Shown: positions 26,062-33,046 of the stretch, piece by piece
Position numbering within the stretch: position 1 is the first letter of the stretch
How the letters are laid out: the number at the start of each line of letters is the position of its first letter
Made by a program: the position numbers and the translations under genes
Assembly: GCF_000716435.1 (NCBI RefSeq)
Contig: NZ_JNWO01000002.1
Span: 186,001-250,000 of the forward strand
From: Streptomyces xylophagus
GTDB taxonomy: Bacteria > Actinomycetota > Actinomycetes > Streptomycetales > Streptomycetaceae
Direction: 5' to 3'
Length of the DNA: 64,000 nt
The notes under the pieces: generated by a model
The model's input: the letters and a program-made list of their open reading frames with translations, nothing else
What the model was told of the DNA's origin: nothing
The model's database searches: none

Positions 26062-26246
26062 AGTTCCTTTGAGTGGAGGTGTTCACGCGGAAGAGGCGCT
26101 GAGTTAAGAACTACCCGTCGTGGGGCAGTTCACATCATTTGCTGCCCCCAAGTATTCGTTCGACTCCGCGCCGCGGTCGCCAGGCCGTCCCGCCGACGTG
26201 CTCGGCCCCGGGACGACCGTGACCAGGGAGTTGTCGCGCAGGACCG

Positions 26247-26682
26247 TTGACCCCGACGACGGCCGCCTCGACCGTCTCGATGGCGGGCGCCGGGATCTAC
26301 CTCGCCCGCACGGCCCCCGAGGACGCGTTCAGCGGCCCGGCGTACGACAGTCGACGGGATGCCGGGTTCCTGGGCGCCGCTGCCCGTGCCGGCCGTGACC
26401 CGACTCGCCGCTGTGGCAGCGCTGTTGTGGATCGCCCACTTCTGCCTCGCCCCGGTGCTGTCCGTCGCCGCCGCGCCGGTGTTCCAACACGGCCTGGGCC
26501 TCGACCGGTTGACGGCCCTGTCCGCCGGTGTCGCCGTCGGCTGCGGAATGCTCGCGTTCGCGGTGACCACCGTCGTGAGCCTGCGCGCCCGCGAACCGCT
26601 GCCGGCGCTGGGGCGGCCGGTCAGTGGGGACAGGCGCGAGGCGGCCGTTGCCGGGGCAGCTCGTCGCGGAAGTCCTCGATGA
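26247..26682 (+). pseudogene. Possible degenerate membrane protein gene
   Basis: Between 26062 and 26620 there is no well-supported gene. Two plus-strand frames carry protein-like sequence: SMAGAGIYLARTAPEDAFSGPAY (frame beginning 26247), then, after an apparent frame change near 26345, LAAVAALLWIAHFCLAPVLSVAAAPVFQHGLGLDRLTALSAGVAVGCGMLAFAVTTVVSL, which has two membrane helices. The second frame overlaps the 3' end of the DUF1152 gene. It reads as the remnant of a transporter-like membrane protein; a true 107-residue protein from ATG 26359 is the alternative. A GGGGCAG-N13-CTGCCCC hairpin lies at 26122-26148. Confidence 0.3.
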
Positions 26683-27586
26683 GTGAACTGACCTGACGGA
26701 TGAGGGCGGTTGACTCCAGCCGGTCCAGATAGAGGTTGCGGCGCGCGAGTCCCGGCGCGTCCACGCAGAAGTACAGAGCCATCAGCGGATTGATGAACAG
26801 CTCGCCGCCGCGCGTGCGTTCGGTGAAACGGACGTCTCCGAAGTCCCCGCGCACGGCGGCCGCCACGGAACCGTTGACGATGCTCGGATGATCCGGCGTG
26901 CACTCCTGGGCGTGAGCCACCGCATCGAGATACAGCTGCCCCTCGCGGCTCTCACGCGGCAGCGAGAACGCCCCGAGGTAGGCGCCCTCGCGCTCCAGCG
27001 CGGCCAGATTCTCGAGAACCAGCGAGTGGTTGACCCCGTGATACGCGTCGACGCCGAAGCCGAGGCAGGCCACCAACCGCACCGGCACCTCATCCAGCCC
27101 GTTCACCGCCGCGAGGCTGACCATGTCCTCCTCCGGAGTGCCCAGCCCGTGCTCGTCGCCCCGCATCAGGATGTCGGTCCCGCCGTCCACCAGCACGATC
27201 GCGTCGACACCGCCGAGGTGCCCGATCAGCGTGCGGTACGCGTCCCGCAGCGGCCGCACGCCGGTCAGCGGGAACGCGTACACCGTGGACGGCATGTCGT
27301 GCAGGTCGAGCCACCGGGCGAGGGACCGCTCGGGGAAGTAGTCGCCCCGGGCCACCGTGTCGGGCCGTACGGCAGCGACGTCCTGGTCCACCCACACGTC
27401 CAGGTCGAGGCCGTACAGGTCGGCGAAGGACAGGTTGGCGAGGTGCACCTCCTTGCCGGCCGCGCGCAGGGCAAGGGCCAGTGGCAGCCCGGCGTAGACG
27501 TCGAAGCCGCCGCCCGCGCCGGCGACGAGTATCCGGCGCGCGTCGCGCAGACGGGAGAAGAACGGGGGTTCGAGAAGAGAGAACAC
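26621..27586 (-). CDS. DUF1152 domain protein
   Basis: The 321-residue protein matches DUF1152: FFSRLRDARRILVAGAGGGFDVYAGLPLALALRAAGKEVHLANLSF at the N-terminus, VDAIVLVDGGTDILMRGDEHGLGTPEEDM in the middle, and a C-terminal GGELFINPLMALYFCVD. The glycine-rich start suggests a nucleotide- or cofactor-binding fold, but the role of the family is unknown. Start GTG 27586 is preceded by TAACGT six bases upstream on its strand, consistent with leaderless transcription. It is divergent from the ECF sigma factor gene, with only 38 bp between start codons. Confidence 0.8.
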   Translation of the reverse strand: MFSLLEPPFFSRLRDARRILVAGAGGGFDVYAGLPLALALRAAGKEVHLANLSFADLYGLDLDVWVDQDVAAVRPDTVARGDYFPERSLARWLDLHDMPSTVYAFPLTGVRPLRDAYRTLIGHLGGVDAIVLVDGGTDILMRGDEHGLGTPEEDMVSLAAVNGLDEVPVRLVACLGFGVDAYHGVNHSLVLENLAALEREGAYLGAFSLPRESREGQLYLDAVAHAQECTPDHPSIVNGSVAAAVRGDFGDVRFTERTRGGELFINPLMALYFCVDAPGLARRNLYLDRLESTALIRQVSSLIEDFRDELPRQRPPRACPH

Positions 27587-27592
27587 CGCAGG

Positions 27593-27618
27593 ACGTTAAC
27601 AGCCCCTTGCGCCATGAT
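27593..27618. promoter_or_regulatory. Back-to-back leaderless promoters
   Basis: On the minus strand TAACGT (27593-27598) lies six bases before the DUF1152 GTG. On the plus strand CATGAT (27613-27618) lies six bases before the sigma factor GTG. The two -10 boxes are 14 bp apart, so the two polymerases would compete for the same DNA. Confidence 0.45.
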
Positions 27619-27624
27619 GGGCGG

Positions 27625-28563
27625 GTGGACTTCGAGCCGTACCGGGGCGAGTTGGTGGCGTACTGCTATCGCATGCTGGGCTCGTTCCACGAGGCCGAGG
27701 ACCTGGTGCAGGAGACGATGCTGCGCGCGTGGAAGGCCCGCGACCGCTACGACCCGAACCGAGCCTCCGTACGGACCTGGCTGTACCGCATCGCCACCAA
27801 CGTGTGCCTCACCGCGCTCGAAGGACGGGCGCGTCGCCCCCTGCCGTCCGGCCTCGGCACACCGAGCGAGGACCCCGGAACACCGCTCACCCCGGCGACC
27901 GACATCCCCTGGCTGCAGCCCTTCCCCGACGCGCGCTACGACATGGAGGCCCGTGCCGACATGCGGCTCGCCCTGGTCGTCGCCCTGCAACGGCTGCCGG
28001 CACGGCAACGGGCCGTCCTCGTGCTGCGCGAGGTGCTGCAGTTCAGCGCCGCCGAGGTCGCCGACCAGCTCGACACCACCGTCCCGGCCGTCAACAGCAC
28101 CCTCCAGCGCGCCCGCGCCGCCCTCACGGACGTCGGCGACGGCGACACGATCACCGAACCGGACGACCCCGAGGAACGCGAGGTGATCGACCGCTACCTC
28201 CGGGCGTTCGAGCAGGCCGATGTCCCCGCCCTGGTACGGCTGTTGGCCGACGCCGTGGTCCTGGAGATGCCGCCGGTCCCGTTCTGGTTCCGGGGCACCG
28301 AGCACTACGGCGCGTTCATGCGCCGGGTCTTCGAACTCCGGGGTACGGACTGGGCGTTGAGGCCGATCACGGCCAACTCGCAGCCCGCGCTCGCCGCGTA
28401 CGCGAGGGACCCCGGCGGAGGCCGGTGGCTGCACAGCGTCCAGGTGTTCACGGTCGTCTCCGGCCGTGTCACCCGCAACGTCGTGTTCACCGAGCCACAG
28501 GTTCTGGCGTCCTTCGACCTGCCGCGGCGGATTTCTCCGGATCGACCGCTCCCGCCGCGATGA
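27625..28563 (+). CDS. ECF sigma factor with C-terminal SnoaL-like domain
   Basis: The 312-residue protein has sigma region 2 (LVAYCYRMLGSFHEAEDLVQETMLRAWKARDRYDP), region 4 (ALQRLPARQRAVLVLREVLQFSAAEVADQLDTTVPAVNSTLQRARAAL) and an NTF2/SnoaL-like C-terminal domain (about residues 190-300). The extension marks the group of ECF factors typified by TIGR02960 and M. tuberculosis SigG/SigJ-like proteins, which usually lack a separate anti-sigma factor. The extension is thought to control activity in cis. Start GTG 27625 is chosen from the usual N-terminus VDFEPYRGEL. A RibD-like reductase follows after 57 bp and may be cotranscribed. Confidence 0.88.
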   Translation: MDFEPYRGELVAYCYRMLGSFHEAEDLVQETMLRAWKARDRYDPNRASVRTWLYRIATNVCLTALEGRARRPLPSGLGTPSEDPGTPLTPATDIPWLQPFPDARYDMEARADMRLALVVALQRLPARQRAVLVLREVLQFSAAEVADQLDTTVPAVNSTLQRARAALTDVGDGDTITEPDDPEEREVIDRYLRAFEQADVPALVRLLADAVVLEMPPVPFWFRGTEHYGAFMRRVFELRGTDWALRPITANSQPALAAYARDPGGGRWLHSVQVFTVVSGRVTRNVVFTEPQVLASFDLPRRISPDRPLPPR

Positions 28564-28620
28564 GTTCGGCCGCTGCCGCCGGTACGTACCGGTGAGCATC
28601 GACCGAAAGGACAATGGATC

Positions 28621-29178
28621 ATGAGCGTCACCGTCATTCAGTTCACCACCCTGGACGGGGTCGTCTCCGACCCCGACGGGTCCGACGGCACCCCTTACGG
28701 AGGCTGGCTCTTCCGCTACGGCCGAGAGGAGATCGAGGGCGACAGGTTCCGGCTGGCCGACATCCTGGCCGACGGGGTGCTGCTGCTCGGCCGCGGCACG
28801 TGGCAGGCGTTCGCGCAGCTGTGGCCGGGCCGCGACGACCCGTTCTCCGCCCGCATGAACGCCGCGTCGAAACTGGTCGCCTCCCGCACCCTGACCGATG
28901 CCTCGGCGTGGGCGAACTCGACCGTTCTCGACGGCGATCTCGTCGACGCCGTGAAACGCGAGGAGCGGGAGGTGATCGTCATGGGCAGCCTGAGCGTGGT
29001 CCACACGCTGATGGCGGAGGATCTGGTCGACGAGTACCGGCTCATCACCTTCCCCACCGTCGTCGGCGCCGGCGAGCGGCTCTTCGCCGCCGATGGTCCG
29101 TCCGCGCTCCTGGAGTGCCTGGCGGTGGAGAAGACGGGGTCCACCGTGTTCGCCCGGTACGGGAGGGCCGTGCGCTGA
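28621..29178 (+). CDS. Dihydrofolate reductase family (RibD C-terminal domain) protein
   Basis: The 185-residue protein begins MSVTVIQFTTLDGVVSDP and has GWLFRYGREE, LLLGRGTWQAFAQLWPG and VIVMGSLSVVHTLMAEDLVDEYRLITFPTVVGAGERLF, all typical of stand-alone RibD_C/DHFR-like proteins. These bind NADPH and reduce a pterin- or pyrimidine-like substrate that is unknown for this subgroup. AAAGGACA precedes the ATG. It follows an ECF sigma factor gene; this type of pair is frequent in actinobacteria. Transcription originally ended at a hairpin now split by an IS element. Confidence 0.85.
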   Translation: MSVTVIQFTTLDGVVSDPDGSDGTPYGGWLFRYGREEIEGDRFRLADILADGVLLLGRGTWQAFAQLWPGRDDPFSARMNAASKLVASRTLTDASAWANSTVLDGDLVDAVKREEREVIVMGSLSVVHTLMAEDLVDEYRLITFPTVVGAGERLFAADGPSALLECLAVEKTGSTVFARYGRAVR

Positions 29179-29214
29179 CGTGCGAGGGGCCCGGCGGTAC
29201 GGGGCGGTTTCTAG

Positions 29215-30502
29215 GGGTCGTTGCAACACACGGTTGTGTTGATCAGGCCGTGAGCAGTTTATGCAGGCGCTCGGCTGGGGTTTCCCAGCCGAGCGTTTTG
29301 CGTGGACGGCCGTTGAGTTCGGCGGCGACGGAGGCGAGATGCCCGGGGCTGTGGACGGACAGGTCGGTGCCCTTTGGGAAGTACTGCCGCAGCAGGCCGT
29401 TGGTGTTCTCGTTCGAGCCGCGCTGCCAGGGGCTGGCCGGGTCGCAGAAGTAGACCGGGATGCCGGTGGCAACGGTGAACGATCCGTGGGCGGCCATCTC
29501 GCTTCCCTGGTCCCAGGTCAGGGACCGTCTGAGGTGAGCGGGCAGAGTCTCGACCGTGGTGACCAGCGCGTCCCGGACGTTCTCGGCGCTGTGGTCGCCG
29601 GGCAGATGCAGGAGCATGACGTAGCGAGTGGCGCGCTCGACCAGCGTGCCGATGGCCGACTTCCCGTCCTTGCCGATGATGAGGTCGCCCTCCCAGTGAC
29701 CGGGGACGGCACGGTCGGAGGCCTCCGCGGGCCGTTCACTGATCATGACCATGGGTGTGGTGAATCGCGGCTGGCGTGAGGCGGCCTGGCGTTGAGGCTT
29801 GCGGCGCGCGCGGCCCGAGCGCAGAGCCCGGGCGAGCTCGCGGCGGAGCTCTCCACGGCCCTGCACGTAGAGGGCCTGGTAGACCGTCTCGTGGACCACG
29901 TACATCTCCGGCCGGTCGGGGAACTGACTGCGCAGAGCCTGGCAGATCTGCTCCGGGCTCCACCGTATGGTCAGGCGGTCCTGGATGAAGTCCCGCAGCT
30001 CGGGATTCCGGGCGATCTTCCCCGGCTTCGGACGAGGCCGGCGTGCCTCGGCGCGGGACTGGGCCGCGTGCGGCCGGTAGTGCCGCTGGCCGCGGGGATC
30101 GATCGTGCAGTTGCGGCGGATCTCCCGGCTGACGGTGGAGGGGCTACGGCCCAGCTCGGCAGCGATCGCGCGGGTCGACGCCTTCTCCCGCAGCCGGTCG
30201 GCGATGTGGATACGGTCCGCCTCGCACAGATACCGGGACGGCCCGGAAGGCGCCGCCACCGCGCCAAGCGGTGCCAGCGCCTTCCTCTGCGCGCCAGTGG
30301 GCTTGCGCCCGTAAAGCCACTTCCTGCCCGTGCGGGTGGCTATGCCGACGATCCGGCACGCCTCCCGATTGCTGTAGCCCTGCTGCATGAGCCGGGAGTA
30401 TGCCTCCCGCTCCCGACTCAGCTTTCTCGGCCCTTGAGGGGTCCGGTCCCGCCGGATCTCGAAGTCCATCGCCACCCCTGAACTGGGGTGTTGCGACAAC
30501 CA
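29215..30502 (-). mobile_element. IS30-family insertion sequence, complete (1288 bp)
   Basis: The element carries one intact transposase gene and imperfect terminal inverted repeats. The left end begins GGGTCGTTGCAACAC; the right end, read inward, begins TGGTTGTCGCAACAC. They share GGT, GT and GCAACAC with a few mismatches. A 4-bp CTAG duplication flanks it. Intact ends and an uninterrupted transposase suggest recent, probably active, insertion. Confidence 0.85.
29243..30469 (-). CDS. IS30 family transposase
   Basis: The 408-residue transposase has N-terminal helix-turn-helix regions (SRLMQQGYSNREACRIVGIATRTGRKW; ASTRAIAAELGRSPSTVSREIRRN) and the IS30-type DDE core: first Asp in GHWEGDLIIGK, second Asp in LTWDQGSEM, Glu in RGSNENTNGLLRQYFPKGTDL. 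The frame is open to a TTG at 30499, but ATG 30469 (MDFEIRRDRTP) with CAGGGG upstream is the more likely start. No frameshift or stop is seen. Confidence 0.93.
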   Translation of the reverse strand: MDFEIRRDRTPQGPRKLSREREAYSRLMQQGYSNREACRIVGIATRTGRKWLYGRKPTGAQRKALAPLGAVAAPSGPSRYLCEADRIHIADRLREKASTRAIAAELGRSPSTVSREIRRNCTIDPRGQRHYRPHAAQSRAEARRPRPKPGKIARNPELRDFIQDRLTIRWSPEQICQALRSQFPDRPEMYVVHETVYQALYVQGRGELRRELARALRSGRARRKPQRQAASRQPRFTTPMVMISERPAEASDRAVPGHWEGDLIIGKDGKSAIGTLVERATRYVMLLHLPGDHSAENVRDALVTTVETLPAHLRRSLTWDQGSEMAAHGSFTVATGIPVYFCDPASPWQRGSNENTNGLLRQYFPKGTDLSVHSPGHLASVAAELNGRPRKTLGWETPAERLHKLLTA

Positions 30503-30551
30503 CTAGAATCCAAGCGGCCGCCGGGCCCCTCGAACTTCAACTCGTCGAGGC

Positions 30552-31916
30552 TTACGCGCCGCTCGCCCGCAGCATGTCCTCACGCTCGACGATCTTCACG
30601 CGCTCACGGCCCTGCGGCTCGCCCAGCGCCTTCTCGGCGGCGTCGAGCCGGTACCAGCCGTCCCAGGTGGTGAAGCGGACGTTGCGCTCGGCGAAGAACG
30701 CCTCCACGGCCTCCGGGTCGGGCGAAACAGGCGTGTGCAAACGGCCGTTGGCGTGGTCGTCGAGCAGGTTCGCGACCGTCTCGTTGGCGTCGCCCTTGGT
30801 GTGGCCGATCAGACCGACCGGGCCGCGCCGGATCCAGCCGGTGACGTACGTCGACTGGAGGTGCTCGCCGGTCTCCTGGATGACCCGGCCGCCCTCGTCC
30901 GGGACCGTGCCCGACTCGATGTCCCAGGGAAGCTTGGGGAGCTTGTCGGAGAGGTAGCCGACCGCGCGGTAGATCGCGGTGACGTCCCAGTCCTTGAACT
31001 CGCCGGTGCCCTTGACGTTGCCGGTGCCGTCGAGGGCGGTGCGCTCGGTGCGCAGACCGATGACCTTGCCGTCCTCGCCGAGGATCTCGGACGGCGACTC
31101 GAAGAAGTGCAGGAAGAGCTTGTGCGGGCGGTCGCCGACATCGCGGATCGCCCAGTTCTCCAGGGTCTTGGCGACCATGTCGGCCTGCTTGTTGCCACGA
31201 CGCGTGGTGATCGAGCCCTCGTCGTAGTCGATGTCCTCGGGGTCGACGATGACCTCGATGTTCGGGGAGTGGTCCAGCTCGCGCAGCTCCATCGGGGAGA
31301 ACTTCGCCTGCGCCGGGCCACGGCGGCCGAAGACGTGGACCTCCAGCGCCTTGTTCGCCTTCAGGCCCTCGTGGACGTTCGGCGGGATCTCGGTCGGCAG
31401 CAGCTCGTCGCCGGTCTTGGCGAGGATGCGGGCCACGTCGAGCGCCACGTTTCCGACACCGAGAACGGCGACCTTCTCCGCCTCCAGCGGCCAGGTGCGC
31501 GGGACGTCCGGGTGGCCGTCGTACCAGGAGACGAAGTCGGCGGCGCCGTAGGAACCGTCGAGCTCGATGCCGGGTATGGACATGTCGCGGTCGGCCGTGG
31601 CGCCGGTGGAGAAGACCACCGCGTCGTAGAAGCTGCGCAGGTCGTCCAGGCTGATGTCGGTCGGGTAGTCGACGTTGCCGAAGAGGCGGATCTGCGGCTT
31701 GTCCAGGACCTGGTGCAGGGCGTTGATGATGCCCTTGATGCGCGGGTGGTCGGGGGCGACGCCGTACCGGATCAGGCCGAAGGGCGCGGGCATCCGCTCG
31801 AAGAGGTCGATGGACACGCCGGGTTCGGCGGCCACCTCGGACTTGAGCAGGGCGTCGGCGGCGTAGATCCCGGCGGGGCCGGCTCCGACGATGGCTACCC
31901 GCAGGGGGCGCGGCAT
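30552..31916 (-). CDS. fprA: Ferredoxin/flavodoxin--NADP+ reductase, FprA (adrenodoxin reductase) type
   Basis: The 454-residue FAD enzyme moves electrons between NADPH and ferredoxin or a similar carrier. It has the N-terminal FAD site VAIVGAGPAGIYAADALL, the family signature FGLIRYGVAPDHPRIKGI, the NADPH-binding VAVLGVGNVALDVARIL, and the C-terminal GWIRRGPVGLIGHTKGDANETV. The size fits FprA of mycobacteria (about 456). ATG 31916 is preferred over an upstream in-frame start because GAAGGGAAC lies before it and MPRPLRVAIVGAG begins the domain. An iron-box-like palindrome lies about 50 bp upstream, suggesting iron-dependent control. Confidence 0.9.
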   Translation of the reverse strand: MPRPLRVAIVGAGPAGIYAADALLKSEVAAEPGVSIDLFERMPAPFGLIRYGVAPDHPRIKGIINALHQVLDKPQIRLFGNVDYPTDISLDDLRSFYDAVVFSTGATADRDMSIPGIELDGSYGAADFVSWYDGHPDVPRTWPLEAEKVAVLGVGNVALDVARILAKTGDELLPTEIPPNVHEGLKANKALEVHVFGRRGPAQAKFSPMELRELDHSPNIEVIVDPEDIDYDEGSITTRRGNKQADMVAKTLENWAIRDVGDRPHKLFLHFFESPSEILGEDGKVIGLRTERTALDGTGNVKGTGEFKDWDVTAIYRAVGYLSDKLPKLPWDIESGTVPDEGGRVIQETGEHLQSTYVTGWIRRGPVGLIGHTKGDANETVANLLDDHANGRLHTPVSPDPEAVEAFFAERNVRFTTWDGWYRLDAAEKALGEPQGRERVKIVEREDMLRASGA

Positions 31917-31964
31917 GATCAGGTTCCCTTCGAGCGATGACAAGCGACTCGACGGGAAGCCTAA

Positions 31965-31982
31965 ACTAAGGCATGCCTAAGT
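31965..31982 (-). promoter_or_regulatory. Iron-box-like palindrome upstream of fprA
   Basis: ACTAAGGCATGCCTAAGT is an 18-bp palindrome with a single mismatched pair. Its TTAGG/CCTAA half-sites resemble DtxR/IdeR/DmdR boxes, though the spacing is shorter than the 19-bp consensus. A second dyad, CATAAG-N5-CTTATG, is at 32009-32025. Confidence 0.45.
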
Positions 31983-32076
31983 CGGTATGCGGGTCCGGTC
32001 TATGACCTCATAAGGACGACTTATGGGGTGTCCAAGTCTGATACATGGGTCGGATGGGGCGACCGGGTGGGCGTTC

Positions 32077-32835
32077 TCAGCCGGCCGGACGGATGTGCAC
32101 CACGTCCTGTACGACCTCGGGCGGCGTGCTGAGCAGCTGGAACATGACCCGGGCGACGGTGGCCGAGGGGAGCGGCTTCATGGCTCCCACCCTGGTCAGG
32201 TAGCCGTCCGCCTCCCATATCGGGGCCGCGCGCTGCCGGTCCTCGCCGGGGAAGTTCTCGATGAAGGCGCTGTCCGAGATCGAGCCCAGGATCACCAGCG
32301 CGACGCGGATTCCGTCGCCGCGCAGCTCCTTGTGCATGGCTGCGGTGAAGCCGTTCAGACCGTGCTTGCTGGCCGCGTACATGGCCATCAGCGGCATGTG
32401 GTCCAGGGTGATCTCGGAGGAGATGTTGAGAATGTCACCACCTCCCGCCGCCCGCAGCAGGGGCACAGCCGAGCGGATCGTGTGGATCGGGCCCAGGAGA
32501 TTGGTGCCGATGCAGGCGTGGATGTCCTCGTCGGCGGTCTCCTCGATGGCGCGGATGCGGGCGACGCCTGCACTGTTCACCAGGATGTCCACCCTCCCGA
32601 ACCGCTCTTCGACCTGAGCGAACGCCGCGCGGACACTGTCGCCGCTGCTGGCGTCGGTCGGGATCGTCAGCACCGACCCCGTCATCTCCCGCGCCGCCGC
32701 CTCCAGTCGGTCGGCACGCCGGGCGAGCAGCACCACCTGCGCCCCGTTCTCGGCGAGCAGCGACCCGACGGCGCGCCCCACGCCGGTCGAACCTCCGCTG
32801 ATCACGGCGACCTTGCCCTGCATCGTGCCTGCCAT
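32077..32835 (-). CDS. Short-chain dehydrogenase/reductase
   Basis: The 252-residue protein is a classical SDR: cofactor loop VAVISGGSTGVGRAVG (variant of TGxxxGxG), NSAG motif in DILVNSAGVARI, catalytic Ser in ILNISSEITLD and Tyr-x-x-x-Lys as YAASK. The basic residues ARRAD after strand 2 suggest NADP(H) preference. The substrate is unknown. GGGGAGG precedes the ATG. It is upstream of fprA on the same strand with a 160-bp gap containing regulatory dyads, so the two are probably transcribed separately. It is divergent from the glnT operon. Confidence 0.88.
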   Translation of the reverse strand: MAGTMQGKVAVISGGSTGVGRAVGSLLAENGAQVVLLARRADRLEAAAREMTGSVLTIPTDASSGDSVRAAFAQVEERFGRVDILVNSAGVARIRAIEETADEDIHACIGTNLLGPIHTIRSAVPLLRAAGGGDILNISSEITLDHMPLMAMYAASKHGLNGFTAAMHKELRGDGIRVALVILGSISDSAFIENFPGEDRQRAAPIWEADGYLTRVGAMKPLPSATVARVMFQLLSTPPEVVQDVVHIRPAG

Positions 32836-32868
32836 GACGGCCTCCCCGGCGAGACGTGACGAATGGAT

Positions 32869-32883
32869 GAGAGGCTACCTCTC
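32869..32883 (-). promoter_or_regulatory. Dyad GAGAGG-CTA-CCTCTC in the SDR promoter region
   Basis: A 6-bp inverted repeat with a 3-bp spacer lies 34 bp upstream of the SDR start, followed by the AT-rich CGTTATTTGAGAACG. It is a plausible operator or 5' UTR hairpin. Confidence 0.35.
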
Positions 32884-32951
32884 GTTATTTGAGAACGCCA
32901 TATCCACGACGGGGAGCCGGAGTTGAGCCACCCGACACCGGCAACAGGGTG

Positions 32952-33024
32952 CTTCCCTGCGGGAAATGAGGCTGTAATCGCGAGGGAGTTTCCTGATGGG
33001 AAATGGTGATTCACATCAGGAAAC
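32952..33024 (+). promoter_or_regulatory. Triple operator-like repeat upstream of glnT
   Basis: Three related 19-bp sites share TTYCCTGNNGKGAA: CTTCCCTGCGGGAAATGAG (32952-32970), GTTTCCTGATGGGAAATGG (32988-33006) and, on the minus strand, GTTTCCTGATGTGAATCAC (33006-33024). The last two create a perfect 11-bp inverted repeat, GTTTCCTGATG/CATCAGGAAAC. The third site ends 22 bp before the glnT ATG. They are candidate binding sites for the XRE/cupin regulator at the end of the operon. Confidence 0.6.
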
Positions 33025-33046
33025 CCCTGGATGCTGGGAGCCTCCC

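Larger units (their letters stand above)
29211..30506. repeat. CTAG target-site duplication of the IS element
   Basis: CTAG occurs at 29211-29214 and 30503-30506, immediately outside the element ends. The reconstructed target GGTTTCTAGAATCC is a near-perfect palindrome centred on CTAG. Confidence 0.7.
29183..30532. terminator. Bidirectional terminator split by the IS30-family element
   Basis: CGAGGGGCCCGGCGG (29183-29197) and CCGCCGGGCCCCTCG (30518-30532) are perfect 15-bp inverted complements flanking the insertion. Removing the IS and one copy of CTAG leaves a 28-nt loop. The ancestral hairpin separated the convergent RibD-like gene and fprA. Confidence 0.75.

Noticed and set aside
26062..26150. 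Possible tRNA, attachment site or element end in an AT-richer stretch with a GGGGCAG/CTGCCCC hairpin
   Set aside because: No cloverleaf, no integrase gene and no direct repeat partner could be found, so only a hairpin is recorded.
29243..30499. TTG 30499 as transposase start, giving 418 residues
   Set aside because: It would lie within the terminal inverted repeat. ATG 30469 gives the usual IS30-type N-terminus and has a plausible ribosome binding site.
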